This document shows positions 1 to 7,566 of a stretch of DNA of 10,149 nt, in pieces. The notes beneath the pieces were generated by a model. The model saw nothing but the letters and a program-made list of their open reading frames with translations. It had not been told where the DNA came from and did not search any database. Made by a program: the position numbers and the translations under genes. Positions within the stretch are counted from its first letter, which is position 1; every line of letters begins with the position of its first letter. Source of the stretch: an uncultured Bacilli bacterium (GTDB lineage Bacteria > Bacillota_I > Bacilli_A > RF39 > UBA660); assembly GCA_934097015.1 (NCBI GenBank), contig CAKONF010000033.1:1-10149 (forward strand). The letters run 5' to 3'.

Positions 1-1473
1 GTAAATGAAACAACATTTCCAAGTGGAATAAGTCAATTAATAACAAATACAATAGAACCAGGAAAAACTCATACATACACATTTAAATTTACATATAAAG
101 ATACAGGAACAGATCAAAGTATAGATATGGGAAAAGAGTTAAGTGCAAAGATACAAATATTTGGAAAACTACCAAGTGGAGAATATTTTCCATATGAAGA
201 AGGTACTTTATCATATAACATAATAAATAATGCAAAAAATAATTTAAATGGTACAGAATTAGTTGATACACCTAATACAAAAGTTGCTGAGGAAATTTCT
301 ACAAAATGGAGCACAGGTGAATTTGAAGAACAAGAACTTGATATGAGTTCACAGTCATCTTGGTATTATGGTTCAACTTATAATGATGCGCAGCCTTGGA
401 ATGGAGGTTCTGGTACTAATTCTGTTTCAGAATGTAATGATACAATAGTTGGGAAATATATATCTTATCCAACGGTTGGAAAATCTTGGTATATCAAATC
501 ATGCAAAAATTCAACTGTTGCAATAACGGCAGTTGAAGTATATGATTATGAAAAAGAATTAAGCATAACAGTAGATGATTATGGGATAAGTTATTATTAT
601 AGAGGAAATGTAATAGATAATTATGTAAATTTTGCAGGAATGTGTTGGAGAGTAGTACGAATTGCTGGAGATGGAAGTATAAAATTGATACTTGAAGATC
701 AAGATGAAGAATGTTCTAAAACAATGGATGGAAACTGGGATATTCCAACAACAACTGGTGGAACAACAAAGAAAGGTAATTTTGGATATACACAACATGC
801 AGCAAACACATTAACCGCTTCTGATGGTACGCAAAATTCGAGTACAATATTCTTAATGAACTACTTAAATGGTGGAACAAATAATAGTACATCAATGGCA
901 ACAGCGTTTAAAAACTTTCAAACTGGATCTCTAGCAAATTATTTAGATGAATTAAAAGCAGGAGATTGGTGTTTAAACGATAAAGCTTATGCTACTAGTA
1001 GTGATAATACTACAGCATTAACAAATCAAGAAATACTAGATAAACAAGTTAAAAATACATCATTTTATTACGACTCATATGTTCGTTTACAAGGAAAAGA
1101 AACAAAAGAGCCAACACTAAAATGTAATGGAACAAATATGAATAAGTTTGTTGATAATACAGATATGTATGTAGGAACATTAACAGCAGATGAAATAGTA
1201 TATGCTGGTGGTAAAGTTGAGGATAGTAATACAGATTATTATTTAATAAATGATTATCAAAAATCCAACGGTTTATACTTTTGCTCTTTTTCGCTTGACA
1301 GCTTCGACAACTATTTCGATAGTGCATTTTTCGTGTTCTATGGTGGTAACCTTCGCAGCGAACATATGAATCTAAACAGCTCGCTCCGTCCTGCCATTTC
1401 TCTTAAGTCAAATACACAAATTTCAAACGGAAATGGAACAAAAGAAAATCCATACGTTGTAAAAACTAGCTAG
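1..1473 (+). CDS. Partial large surface-type protein with TasA-like start and C-terminal variable module
   Basis: The reading frame is open from base 1, so the true start lies upstream; 490 residues are visible. An ATG at 127 is internal and has no convincing ribosome site. The first 70 or so visible residues (EPGKTHTYTFKFTYKDTG, then DMGKELSAKIQI) resemble the beta-sandwich of SipW-processed TasA/camelysin-like proteins. A second module at residues 211-231 has FAGMCWRVVRIAGDGSIKLI, a pattern I associate with gut Bacilli surface proteins. Single cysteines recur (GMCW, EEC, WCLND, LKCNG) and could form disulfides outside the cell. The C-terminal module has DMYVGTLTADEIVYAGGK, then a base-biased segment, then LRPAISLK and NPYVV. 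No membrane anchor is visible, but the N-terminus is missing. Ligand and function are unknown. The downstream fragment at 1591-2055 is a paralogue of its C-terminal module. I am sure it is a coding region and only moderately sure of its surface location. Confidence 0.85.
   Translation, partial: VNETTFPSGISQLITNTIEPGKTHTYTFKFTYKDTGTDQSIDMGKELSAKIQIFGKLPSGEYFPYEEGTLSYNIINNAKNNLNGTELVDTPNTKVAEEISTKWSTGEFEEQELDMSSQSSWYYGSTYNDAQPWNGGSGTNSVSECNDTIVGKYISYPTVGKSWYIKSCKNSTVAITAVEVYDYEKELSITVDDYGISYYYRGNVIDNYVNFAGMCWRVVRIAGDGSIKLILEDQDEECSKTMDGNWDIPTTTGGTTKKGNFGYTQHAANTLTASDGTQNSSTIFLMNYLNGGTNNSTSMATAFKNFQTGSLANYLDELKAGDWCLNDKAYATSSDNTTALTNQEILDKQVKNTSFYYDSYVRLQGKETKEPTLKCNGTNMNKFVDNTDMYVGTLTADEIVYAGGKVEDSNTDYYLINDYQKSNGLYFCSFSLDSFDNYFDSAFFVFYGGNLRSEHMNLNSSLRPAISLKSNTQISNGNGTKENPYVVKTS
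1264..1407 (+). other. Candidate DGR variable region within the upstream gene
   Basis: Base use changes sharply here. G+C is about 41% over 1261-1410 against about 27% in the preceding 150 bases. Adenine falls to 15 of 90 bases (1271-1360) from 37 of 90 just before. In 1276-1359, 25 of 28 codons end in T or C (TAC, TGC, GAC, AGC, TTC, AAC). The paralogue has 14 of 28 in the matching stretch. Codons rare in the neighbourhood (CGC, CGT, CTC, TCG) cluster here. The stretch ends at LRPAISLK. An RPA-type motif just after the diversified residues is typical of C-type-lectin-fold DGR targets. Loss of A with fixed pyrimidine third bases is what A-specific mutagenesis of a template rich in AAC/AAT codons would leave. 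No template repeat or reverse transcriptase is in the window. Recent transfer of a short segment is the main alternative. Confidence 0.5.
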
Positions 1474-1507
1474 TTAATAAAAATAAATGGATTAATGTAA
1501 AATAAAA

Positions 1508-1606
1508 GCCGCATAGTTAATATGCGTGCCTATCAAAAACAAATGGGTAGGCATTACAAATGTAAAATGCTCTACTTAAATTAATTTTAACATCACAGTA
1601 GTGATG
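1508..1606. other. Structured intergenic stretch with several hairpins
   Basis: Between the large gene and its truncated paralogue lie consecutive inverted repeats. CGCATA (1510-1515) pairs with TATGCG (1521-1526). TGCCTATC (1527-1534) pairs with GGTAGGCA (1546-1553), with one G-T pair. GCATT (1551-1555) pairs with AATGC (1566-1570) and competes with the second hairpin. CATCAC (1591-1596) pairs perfectly with GTGATG (1601-1606). None is followed by a proper T run, so these do not look like ordinary terminators. It could be a structured RNA, the cruciform often found downstream of DGR variable regions, or a recombination site. The sequence cannot decide between these. Confidence 0.45.
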
Positions 1607-2055
1607 TGTCAATAATAAAATTTGAGACATTTTATTATGGAGTTTCAACAAGAATATCAAACAATAATATTAATGGATATAATCCTAGTTTTAAATGTTT
1701 AGAGATTAATATGAAGAAATTTAATGATGGAACGGATATGTATGTTGGTGCAATAAGTGCAGATGAAGTTGTTTTTGCTGGAGGTAAAAGTGGAGCAGCT
1801 AATTACGATTATTATCTATTAAATAATTATCAAAAAGAAAAAGAATTATTTTTCCTAACATCAAGTATAAGACAATCATATGGTTCAACAGATACTCTTT
1901 ATGTTGTTAGATATAATGGTGGATTAATTAATGCTTATGTAAAACGAGATGATGTATCAAATAAAGATTCATTTAGACCAGCAATAAATCTAAAATCTAA
2001 CACAAAAATATTATCTAGCAATGGATTAAAAACTAATCCATATACAATTAAATAA
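1591..2055 (+). pseudogene. Truncated paralogue of the C-terminal module of the upstream gene
   Basis: This frame starts after a stop at 1588-1590 and runs to TAA at 2053-2055. It matches only the last part of the upstream protein: FYY, the FKC/LKC cysteine, NMKKF against NMNKF, TDMYVGAISADEVVFAGGK against TDMYVGTLTADEIVYAGGK, DYYLLNNYQK against DYYLINDYQK, and FRPAINLKSNTKI against LRPAISLKSNTQI. The only plausible start is GTG at 1606, which lies in a hairpin and has no Shine-Dalgarno sequence, and no signal peptide is encoded. It is probably a 5'-truncated remnant or a silent cassette. Unlike the upstream copy, its segment before FRPA has ordinary A-rich codons (14 of 28 end in a pyrimidine). 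The frame is intact over about 150 codons, so it is either young, conserved, or used as a recombination donor. Expression as a small protein from GTG 1606 (149 residues) cannot be excluded. Confidence 0.6.
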
Positions 2056-2062
2056 AAAATGT

Positions 2063-2100
2063 AAACGAATTAACAAAATATTATTAGTTCGTTTTATTTT
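2063..2100 (+). terminator. Intrinsic terminator after the truncated paralogue
   Basis: AAACGAATTAA (2063-2073) pairs with TTAGTTCGTTT (2084-2094) as an 11-bp stem with one G-T pair and a 10-base loop, followed by a short T-rich tail. The A-rich 5' flank (2054-2060) would also give a U tract on the other strand, so it could work in both directions. Its 3' arm overlaps the -35 position of the next promoter. Confidence 0.6.
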
Positions 2101-2101
2101 G

Positions 2102-2110
2102 TGATATAAT
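2102..2110 (+). promoter_or_regulatory. Extended -10 promoter of the ABC importer operon
   Basis: TGATATAAT is a perfect TATAAT (2105-2110) preceded by the TGn extension. No good -35 is seen 17 bases upstream (TATTAG at 2082-2087), which fits an extended -10 promoter. The start codon of the lipoprotein gene follows 23 bases later, with GAGGAG at 2121-2126 as ribosome site. Confidence 0.65.
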
Positions 2111-2133
2111 TTTTATTGTAGAGGAGTGTTAGA

Positions 2134-2856
2134 ATGAAAAAATTAAAAATTATAATATTATGTTTATGTTTAATTACTTTATGTGGATGTAAAAAGAATA
2201 GTGATGAACTAGTTATGGCAACAGAAGCAGGATTTGCACCATTTGAATATTATGAAAATAATGAGATAGTAGGAGTAGACGTTGAAATAGCAAAAGCTAT
2301 CGCGAACAAAATGGGAAAAAAATTAGTTATAAAAGATGTTGCATTTGATTCAATAATAAATGAAGTTAAAAGTGGAAAAGCAGATATTGGAGCAGCAGGA
2401 ATAAGTTATACTGAAGAAAGAAGCAAACAAGTAGATTTTTCTAATGATTACTTTACATCAAAAATAGTTGTAATAGTAAAATATAGTGATGATGAATCTA
2501 ATTTTAATGACTTAAATACAAAAAAAATAGCAGTTCAACTAGGAAGTACAGCAGATACATTTATAACAAAAAATTATAAAAATGCAACAATTACAAGACA
2601 AAAAAAATACTTATCAGCAATAGAAGACTTAAAAAATAATAAAGTTGATTGCGTAGTAATGGATGAATTACCAGCTAAAGAAATATTAGAAAAAAACTCT
2701 AATTTAAAATTATTAAATAAAATCTTATCTACTGAAAACTATGGTATGGTAGTAAAAAAGAATAATACTGAACTAATGAATACAGTAAATGAAGTAATTG
2801 AAGAATTAAAAAGTTCTGGTAAAATAGATGAATTTGTTTTAAATTATACAGAATAG
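2134..2856 (+). CDS. Amino acid ABC transporter, substrate-binding lipoprotein
   Basis: This 240-residue protein is a polar amino acid binding protein of the SBP_bac_3 family. It captures substrate outside the membrane and delivers it to the permease encoded next. It starts with a short basic and hydrophobic signal ending in the lipobox LCGC, so Cys19 would be lipidated and anchor the protein. The mature part opens with the family pattern ATEAGFAPFEY (residues 29-39), followed by GVDVEIA (47-53), which matches the usual GFDVELA. The TEER motif holds Arg96, which in this family binds the substrate alpha-carboxylate. Length is slightly short but normal for Gram-positive lipoproteins. GAGGAG lies 7 bases before the ATG. 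Permease and ATPase genes follow at once. Arginine is the likeliest substrate because an arginine catabolic operon follows, but sequence alone does not exclude lysine, glutamine or cystine. Confidence 0.92.
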   Translation: MKKLKIIILCLCLITLCGCKKNSDELVMATEAGFAPFEYYENNEIVGVDVEIAKAIANKMGKKLVIKDVAFDSIINEVKSGKADIGAAGISYTEERSKQVDFSNDYFTSKIVVIVKYSDDESNFNDLNTKKIAVQLGSTADTFITKNYKNATITRQKKYLSAIEDLKNNKVDCVVMDELPAKEILEKNSNLKLLNKILSTENYGMVVKKNNTELMNTVNEVIEELKSSGKIDEFVLNYTE

Positions 2857-2864
2857 GAGATATT

Positions 2865-3551
2865 ATGATAAATTGGATAAAAGATACTTTATATTATAGT
2901 TTAATATATGATAATCGTTATAAATATATAATAGAAGGTTTATTTAATACAATATTAATAGCATTTTTTGCAGTAATAATAGGGATTGTTATTGGAATAA
3001 TAATTTCATTAATTAGAAATTATTATGATAATAAGAAAAAGTTAGGAATATTAAATTTTTTATCAACTTGTTATGTAAATATTATAAGAGGAACACCTGT
3101 TATATTACAATTAATGATAATATATTACGTTATTTTTAAAAGCGTAGATATTAATATATTAATTGTAGGAATACTTGCTTTTGGTATTAATAGTGGAGCA
3201 TATGTTTCAGAAATTATAAGAAGTGGTATAAATAGTATTGATAAAGGACAAATGGAAGCAGGATATAGTTTGGGATTAAAATATAATACTATAATGAAAA
3301 ACATTATATTACCACAAGCAATAAAAAATATATTACCAGCATTAGGTAATGAATTTATAACACTTTTAAAAGAAACAAGTGTTGGTGCTTATATAGGTAT
3401 TATTGAACTAACTAAAGCCAGTGACATAATTGCATCACGTACATACGATTACTTTTTTCCACTAATTATTGTTGCAATTATTTATTTAATAATGACATTT
3501 TCATTAGCTAAATTAATAAGTACTTTAGAAAGGAAGTTCAAAAATGCTTGA
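2865..3551 (+). CDS. Amino acid ABC transporter, permease
   Basis: This 228-residue membrane protein belongs to the HisM/GlnP permease family and forms the channel of the importer, probably as a homodimer because only one permease gene is present. A long hydrophobic segment covers residues 26-50. RGTPVILQL (75-83) and AYVSEIIRSGI (112-122) are family hallmarks. The EAA loop that contacts the ATPase is seen at about 131-151 (EAGYSLGL through ILPQA). A last membrane helix lies near the C-terminus and ends in basic residues. The ribosome site AGGAGA sits just after the stop of the lipoprotein gene, leaving an 8-base gap. The 3' end overlaps the ATPase gene by 8 bases, which indicates translational coupling. 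The substrate cannot be read from the permease itself. Confidence 0.93.
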   Translation: MINWIKDTLYYSLIYDNRYKYIIEGLFNTILIAFFAVIIGIVIGIIISLIRNYYDNKKKLGILNFLSTCYVNIIRGTPVILQLMIIYYVIFKSVDINILIVGILAFGINSGAYVSEIIRSGINSIDKGQMEAGYSLGLKYNTIMKNIILPQAIKNILPALGNEFITLLKETSVGAYIGIIELTKASDIIASRTYDYFFPLIIVAIIYLIMTFSLAKLISTLERKFKNA

Positions 3552-4269
3552 AGTAAAAAAAATAAATAAAAGTTTTGATAATAAAAAAGTATTAAAAAAT
3601 GTTAGTTTTAATGTTTCTAAAGGAGAACGTATTGCAATAATAGGACCTAGTGGTTGTGGAAAGAGTACTACATTAAGATGTATTAACTTATTAGAAAAAC
3701 CAGATAATGGAAATATAATATTTGATAATATAGATTTAATGGATAAAAAAACTAATTTAGAAGAAGTAAGAAGACATATAGGAATGGTTTTTCAATCATT
3801 TAATTTATTCGATAACATGACTGTTTTAGAAAATATAATATTAGCACCTACTAAATTAAAAATAATGAATAAAAAAGATGCTATAAAAGAAGCTAAAATA
3901 TTATTAAAAAGATTTAATTTACTAGATAAAATAAATAATTATCCAAGAGAATTGTCTGGAGGAGAAAAACAAAGAGTTGCAATAATAAGAACATTAATTA
4001 TGAAAGTAAAAATAATACTTTTTGATGAACCAACTAGTGCATTAGATCCAGAAATGGTATCAGAAGTTGAAAATGTAATAAAACAAATAGCATTTGATGG
4101 AATGACTATGATAATAGTTTCACATGAAATGAACTTTATTAAAAATGTAGCAACTAAAGTTATTTATATGAATGATGGAAAAATAATAGAAACTGGTACA
4201 GTTGAAGAAATATTTGATAATCCAAAAGATGAATCATTAAAAAAATTTCTAGGGCTTTTAAATTTTTAA
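3544..4269 (+). CDS. Amino acid ABC transporter, ATP-binding protein
   Basis: This 241-residue ATPase powers the importer and is of the GlnQ/HisP/ArtP type. All nucleotide-binding motifs are present: Walker A GPSGCGKST (34-42), Q-loop FQSFNLF with Gln84, signature LSGGEKQR (137-144), Walker B ILFDE (158-162) followed by PTSALDPE, and the switch histidine in SHE (His194). The signature has GEK where many relatives have GQQ, and the usual NPK before Walker B is KVK. Both are conservative and should not stop ATP hydrolysis. The start overlaps the permease end by 8 bases, with GGAAG as a ribosome site inside the permease gene. It ends 58 bases before arcA with no convincing terminator between, so transcripts may run on into the arginine deiminase genes. 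Confidence 0.94.
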   Translation: MLEVKKINKSFDNKKVLKNVSFNVSKGERIAIIGPSGCGKSTTLRCINLLEKPDNGNIIFDNIDLMDKKTNLEEVRRHIGMVFQSFNLFDNMTVLENIILAPTKLKIMNKKDAIKEAKILLKRFNLLDKINNYPRELSGGEKQRVAIIRTLIMKVKIILFDEPTSALDPEMVSEVENVIKQIAFDGMTMIIVSHEMNFIKNVATKVIYMNDGKIIETGTVEEIFDNPKDESLKKFLGLLNF

Positions 4270-4288
4270 TACAAAAATATAATTTATA

Positions 4289-4297
4289 TGTTATACT
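4289..4297 (+). promoter_or_regulatory. Probable extended -10 promoter of the arginine deiminase operon
   Basis: TGTTATACT gives TATACT (4292-4297) with a TGn extension, in the 58-base gap before arcA. A weak -35 (AATACA at 4268-4273) lies 18 bases upstream. A second possible -10, TATAAT at 4278-4283, lacks a good -35. AAGGAG at 4314-4319 is the arcA ribosome site, 8 bases from the ATG. I see no clear arginine-repressor box. Confidence 0.45.
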
Positions 4298-4327
4298 TAT
4301 TATATAAGAATAGAAGGAGAAAAATTT

Positions 4328-5671
4328 ATGAGTGTGATAAATGTTAGAAGTGAAATTGCACCACTTAAAAAAGTGCTATTACATAGACCCGGTAATGAGT
4401 TATTAAATTTAACACCGGATACATTAAGCAGATTGTTATTTGATGATATACCATATTTACCAGATGCAATAAAAGAACATGAAGAATTTGTTTCAATTTT
4501 AAGAAGCAATGGAGTAGAAGTGGTATTCTTAGAAGATTTAATGGCAGATGTATTAAGACTAAGTAGTGAAATAGAGGATAAATTTATAAGACAATTTATT
4601 TATGAAGCTGGAATACGTACTCCAAAATACAAAAATCTTGTTTATGAATATTTAAAAAGTTTTATAAACAAAAAAGAACTAGTTTTAAAAACTATGGAAG
4701 GTATTAAAATTGGGGACATAAGCAGAAAGAAAAGAGAAGTAGAAAAGTCTTTAGTAGATTTAGTTAGTGAAGAATCAGAATTTATTGCTGATCCAATGCC
4801 AAACTTATATTTTACAAGAGACCCATTTGCAAGTAGTGGTAATGGAATAATATTAAATAAAATGTATTCTGTAACAAGAAACAGAGAAACAATTTATGCA
4901 GAATATATATTCAACTATCATCCAGATTACAAAAATGATGTAAAAAAATATTATGATAGGTACTTATCTTATCATATTGAAGGTGGAGATGTTTTAAACT
5001 TAAGCGAACATGTACTTGCAGTTGGAATTAGTCAAAGAACTGAAGCAGCTGCAATAGATGAACTTGCTAAAAATATGTTTAAAGATCCTGATTGTATGAT
5101 TGATACAATACTTGCATTTAATATTCCAGAAAGTCGTGCATTTATGCATTTAGATACTGTATTTACTCAAATAGATTATGATAAATTTACATATCATCCA
5201 GGAATTATGGATACATTACAAGTGTTTGAAATAACTGAAGGTGATATTCCTGAAAGTGATGAAGACTTAAATGTTGTTGAAGTAAATGGAAGTTTAGAAG
5301 AAATATTAGAAAAATATTTAGGAAGAAAAATAGAATTAATCCCATGTGCTGGTGGAGAAAAAACAAGCAGTGAAAGAGAACAATGGAACGATGGAACAAA
5401 TACATTGGCAATAGCACCAGGAGTTGTTGTGGTATATAACAGAAACAATATTACAAATAACATACTAAGAGAACATGGACTTAAAGTAATTGAAATGAGT
5501 AGTGCTGAGTTATCTCGTGGTAGAGGAGGACCTCGTTGTATGAGCATGCCTTTAGTAAGAGAAAACTTAAAAGAAATAAATACTAAAAATGATATAGAAA
5601 CATTAGATATTAATGAAAGAAAGGATGAAAATGATGAATTTAACTGGCAGGAATTTTTTAACATTAATTGA
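4328..5671 (+). CDS. arcA: Arginine deiminase
   Basis: This enzyme hydrolyses L-arginine to citrulline and ammonia, the first step of the arginine deiminase pathway, in the cytoplasm. The catalytic set known from Mycoplasma arginine deiminase (Asp161, Glu213, His269, Asp271, Cys398) is present as Asp165 in FTRDPFA, Glu218 in IEGGD, His274 and Asp276 in HLDT, and Cys404 in RGRGGPRCMSMP. The N-terminal PLKKVLLHRPG and FDDIPYLPDA motifs are also typical. At 447 residues it is longer than the usual 405-415. After MPLVREN, where family members normally end within a few residues, an acidic and Asn-rich tail of about 30 residues follows. Its last 12 residues are encoded over the start of the next gene in another frame. 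The tail may be a real extension or the result of a lost stop codon. Start and ribosome site are clear. Confidence 0.96.
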   Translation: MSVINVRSEIAPLKKVLLHRPGNELLNLTPDTLSRLLFDDIPYLPDAIKEHEEFVSILRSNGVEVVFLEDLMADVLRLSSEIEDKFIRQFIYEAGIRTPKYKNLVYEYLKSFINKKELVLKTMEGIKIGDISRKKREVEKSLVDLVSEESEFIADPMPNLYFTRDPFASSGNGIILNKMYSVTRNRETIYAEYIFNYHPDYKNDVKKYYDRYLSYHIEGGDVLNLSEHVLAVGISQRTEAAAIDELAKNMFKDPDCMIDTILAFNIPESRAFMHLDTVFTQIDYDKFTYHPGIMDTLQVFEITEGDIPESDEDLNVVEVNGSLEEILEKYLGRKIELIPCAGGEKTSSEREQWNDGTNTLAIAPGVVVVYNRNNITNNILREHGLKVIEMSSAELSRGRGGPRCMSMPLVRENLKEINTKNDIETLDINERKDENDEFNWQEFFNIN

Positions 5672-6623
5672 TTACAGTCCAGAAGAAATTAGATATTTAC
5701 TTGATTTATCTAAAGATTTAAAAAGTAAAAAGAAACATCATATTTCACATGAATATCTAAAAGGAAAAAATATAGTACTTTTATTTGAAAAAACATCTAC
5801 TAGAACTCGTTGTGCTTTTGAAGTTGCAGGTAGAGATCTAGGAATGGGTGTAACATACCTAGATCCTGGAAGCAGTCAAATGGGTAAAAAAGAAAGCATT
5901 AGTGATACAGCAAAAGTACTAGGAAGAATGTATGATGGAATTGAGTATAGAGGTTTCGAACAATCTATAGTAGAAACATTAGCAGAAAATGCTGGAGTTC
6001 CAGTTTGGAATGGTTTAACTACTGAATTTCATCCAACTCAAATGTTGGCAGATGTATTAACAGTAGAAGAAAATTTTGGATATTTAAAAGGAATAAAATT
6101 AGTATTCATGGGAGATGCTAGAAACAATGTTGCCAATTCTCTAATGATAGTTTGTGCTAAAATGGGAATGCATTTTGTTGCATGTGCTCCAAAAAGTTTA
6201 TGGCCTAGTCTAGATCTAGTTATAAAAGCAAAAGAAATAGCAAGTTCTACTGGAGCAACAATTAATTTCACAGATGATGTTTCAGTTGGAACTAAAGATG
6301 CAGATGTAATTTATACTGATGTATGGGTTTCAATGGGAGAACCTGATGATGTATGGGCTGAAAGAATAAAATTACTAAAAACATATCAAGTTAATAAAGA
6401 AGTTATGCAAAATGCAAAAAATAATGCAATATTCTTACATTGCTTACCATCATTTCATGATTTAAATACAACTATAGGTAAAGATGTATACAAAAAGTTT
6501 GGTCTTAAAGAAATGGAAGTTAGTGATGAAGTATTTAATTCATCACAATCTAAAGTATTCGACCAAGCAGAGAATAGGATGCATACAATAAAAGCTGTTA
6601 TGTATGCAACAATGAAAAAATGA
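5634..6623 (+). CDS. arcB: Ornithine carbamoyltransferase (catabolic)
   Basis: The enzyme converts citrulline and phosphate to ornithine and carbamoyl phosphate, the second step of the pathway. I place the start at ATG 5634 (MNLTGRNFLTLIDYSPEE), because family members begin with this pattern and AAGGA at 5621-5625 lies 8 bases before it. ATGs at 5613, 5625 and 5631 are in frame but fit less well. The result is 329 residues, a normal length. The carbamoyl phosphate motif STRTR is at residues 55-59. EFHPTQ, the ornithine-binding DVWVSMGEP and the catalytic HCLPSFHD follow in order; the last is usually HCLPAFHD, a mild change. The gene overlaps the arcA tail by 38 bases and the carbamate kinase gene by 4 (ATGA). 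The family also includes biosynthetic ArgF, but the operon context supports the catabolic role. Confidence 0.95.
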   Translation: MNLTGRNFLTLIDYSPEEIRYLLDLSKDLKSKKKHHISHEYLKGKNIVLLFEKTSTRTRCAFEVAGRDLGMGVTYLDPGSSQMGKKESISDTAKVLGRMYDGIEYRGFEQSIVETLAENAGVPVWNGLTTEFHPTQMLADVLTVEENFGYLKGIKLVFMGDARNNVANSLMIVCAKMGMHFVACAPKSLWPSLDLVIKAKEIASSTGATINFTDDVSVGTKDADVIYTDVWVSMGEPDDVWAERIKLLKTYQVNKEVMQNAKNNAIFLHCLPSFHDLNTTIGKDVYKKFGLKEMEVSDEVFNSSQSKVFDQAENRMHTIKAVMYATMKK

Positions 6624-7564
6624 AAAAAATAGTTGTAGCATTAGGTGGAAATGCGTTAGGAAAAACTCCTACAGAACAATTAAAAATATTAGAAAGTGTT
6701 AGCAAAATATTAGTAGGTTTAATTAAAGATGGAAATAGAGTTGTTCTAACGCATGGCAATGGTCCACAGGTAGGAGCAATAAATTTGGCAATGGAGTATG
6801 CATCAAATGGTAAAGTTAAGACTCCAGATATGCCTTTTGCTGAATGTGGAAGTATGAGTCAAGGTTATATTGGTTATCAATTACAACAATGTTTACAAGA
6901 TGAATTAGAAAGATGTGGTATTGTTAAAAATTGTGCAACCTTAATAACACAAGTCCTAGTTGATAAAAAAGATAAAGCCTTTAAAAATCCTACAAAACCA
7001 ATTGGAGATTTTTACACAAGAAGCGAAGCTTTAAAAATCGAAAATGAAAAAGGCTATATCATGAAAGAAGACGCAGGACGTGGATTTAGGAGAGTAGTAC
7101 CGTCTCCTGAACCAATAGATATTATCGAAAAAAACGTAATAAAAAAATTAGTTGACGATGATATTATAGTTATTGCATGTGGTGGTGGTGGAATACCAGT
7201 TGTAAAAACTAATAAAATTGAATTATTAGAAGGTGTAGATGCAGTTATAGATAAAGATAAAACAGCAAGTTTGCTTGCAAAATTAATAGACGCAGATATG
7301 CTTTTAATACTAACATCTATTGATAAAGTTTATATAAACTTTAATACAGAAAATCAAACTGGACTAGATGACGTTGATATAAATGACTTAAAATATTTTA
7401 TCAACTCAAAAGAATTTGCAAGTGGAAGTATGCTTCCTAAAATAGAAGCTTGTATGTCATTTGTAGAAAATGACGATAAAAAACTTGCAATAATAAGTTC
7501 ACTAGAAAATGCTGTAGATGCAATAAATGGAAAAAAAGGTACAACAATAAGGAGGAGAAAATAA
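6620..7564 (+). CDS. arcC: Carbamate kinase
   Basis: This 314-residue cytoplasmic kinase transfers phosphate from carbamoyl phosphate to ADP. It yields ATP plus carbamate, which breaks down to ammonia and CO2, and is the energy-yielding step of the pathway. Family motifs are complete: VVALGGNALG at 5-14, THGNGPQVG at 44-52, AECGSMSQGYIGYQL, the glycine-rich CGGGGIPV, and DKDKTAS from residue 211, the nucleotide-side lysine region. Length is as expected. The start ATG overlaps the TGA stop of the preceding gene, so translation is coupled. No separate ribosome site other than the A-rich end of that gene is visible. The 3' end carries AAGGAGG (7549-7555), the ribosome site of the antiporter gene. 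Confidence 0.96.
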   Translation: MKKIVVALGGNALGKTPTEQLKILESVSKILVGLIKDGNRVVLTHGNGPQVGAINLAMEYASNGKVKTPDMPFAECGSMSQGYIGYQLQQCLQDELERCGIVKNCATLITQVLVDKKDKAFKNPTKPIGDFYTRSEALKIENEKGYIMKEDAGRGFRRVVPSPEPIDIIEKNVIKKLVDDDIIVIACGGGGIPVVKTNKIELLEGVDAVIDKDKTASLLAKLIDADMLLILTSIDKVYINFNTENQTGLDDVDINDLKYFINSKEFASGSMLPKIEACMSFVENDDKKLAIISSLENAVDAINGKKGTTIRRRK

Positions 7565-7566
7565 AA

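Noticed and set aside
1049..1327. Minus-strand open frame across part of the variable region
   Set aside because: It is antisense to an open frame with clear homology to its paralogue. The product is low-complexity Leu/Tyr/His, as expected of a shadow.
1501..1606. Integron attC-like site or CRISPR repeat
   Set aside because: No integrase core pairs of the RYYYAAC/GTTRRRY type could be matched, and no repeat unit recurs with spacers. The hairpins all differ in sequence.
4262..4278. Terminator between the ABC importer and arcA (ATTTTT/AAAAAT)
   Set aside because: An all-A/T 6-bp stem with no T tail is expected by chance in this sequence.
5613..5633. Earlier ATG codons for ornithine carbamoyltransferase
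   Set aside because: They would place the start over or before the AAGGA ribosome site and add residues (MKERMKM) not found in the family. ATG 5634 fits both spacing and the conserved N-terminus.
5194..5664. Long open frame of 156 codons on the minus strand
   Set aside because: It lies wholly inside arcA on the opposite strand, has a Ser/Leu/Phe-rich composition typical of an antisense shadow of an AT-rich gene, and has no ribosome site.
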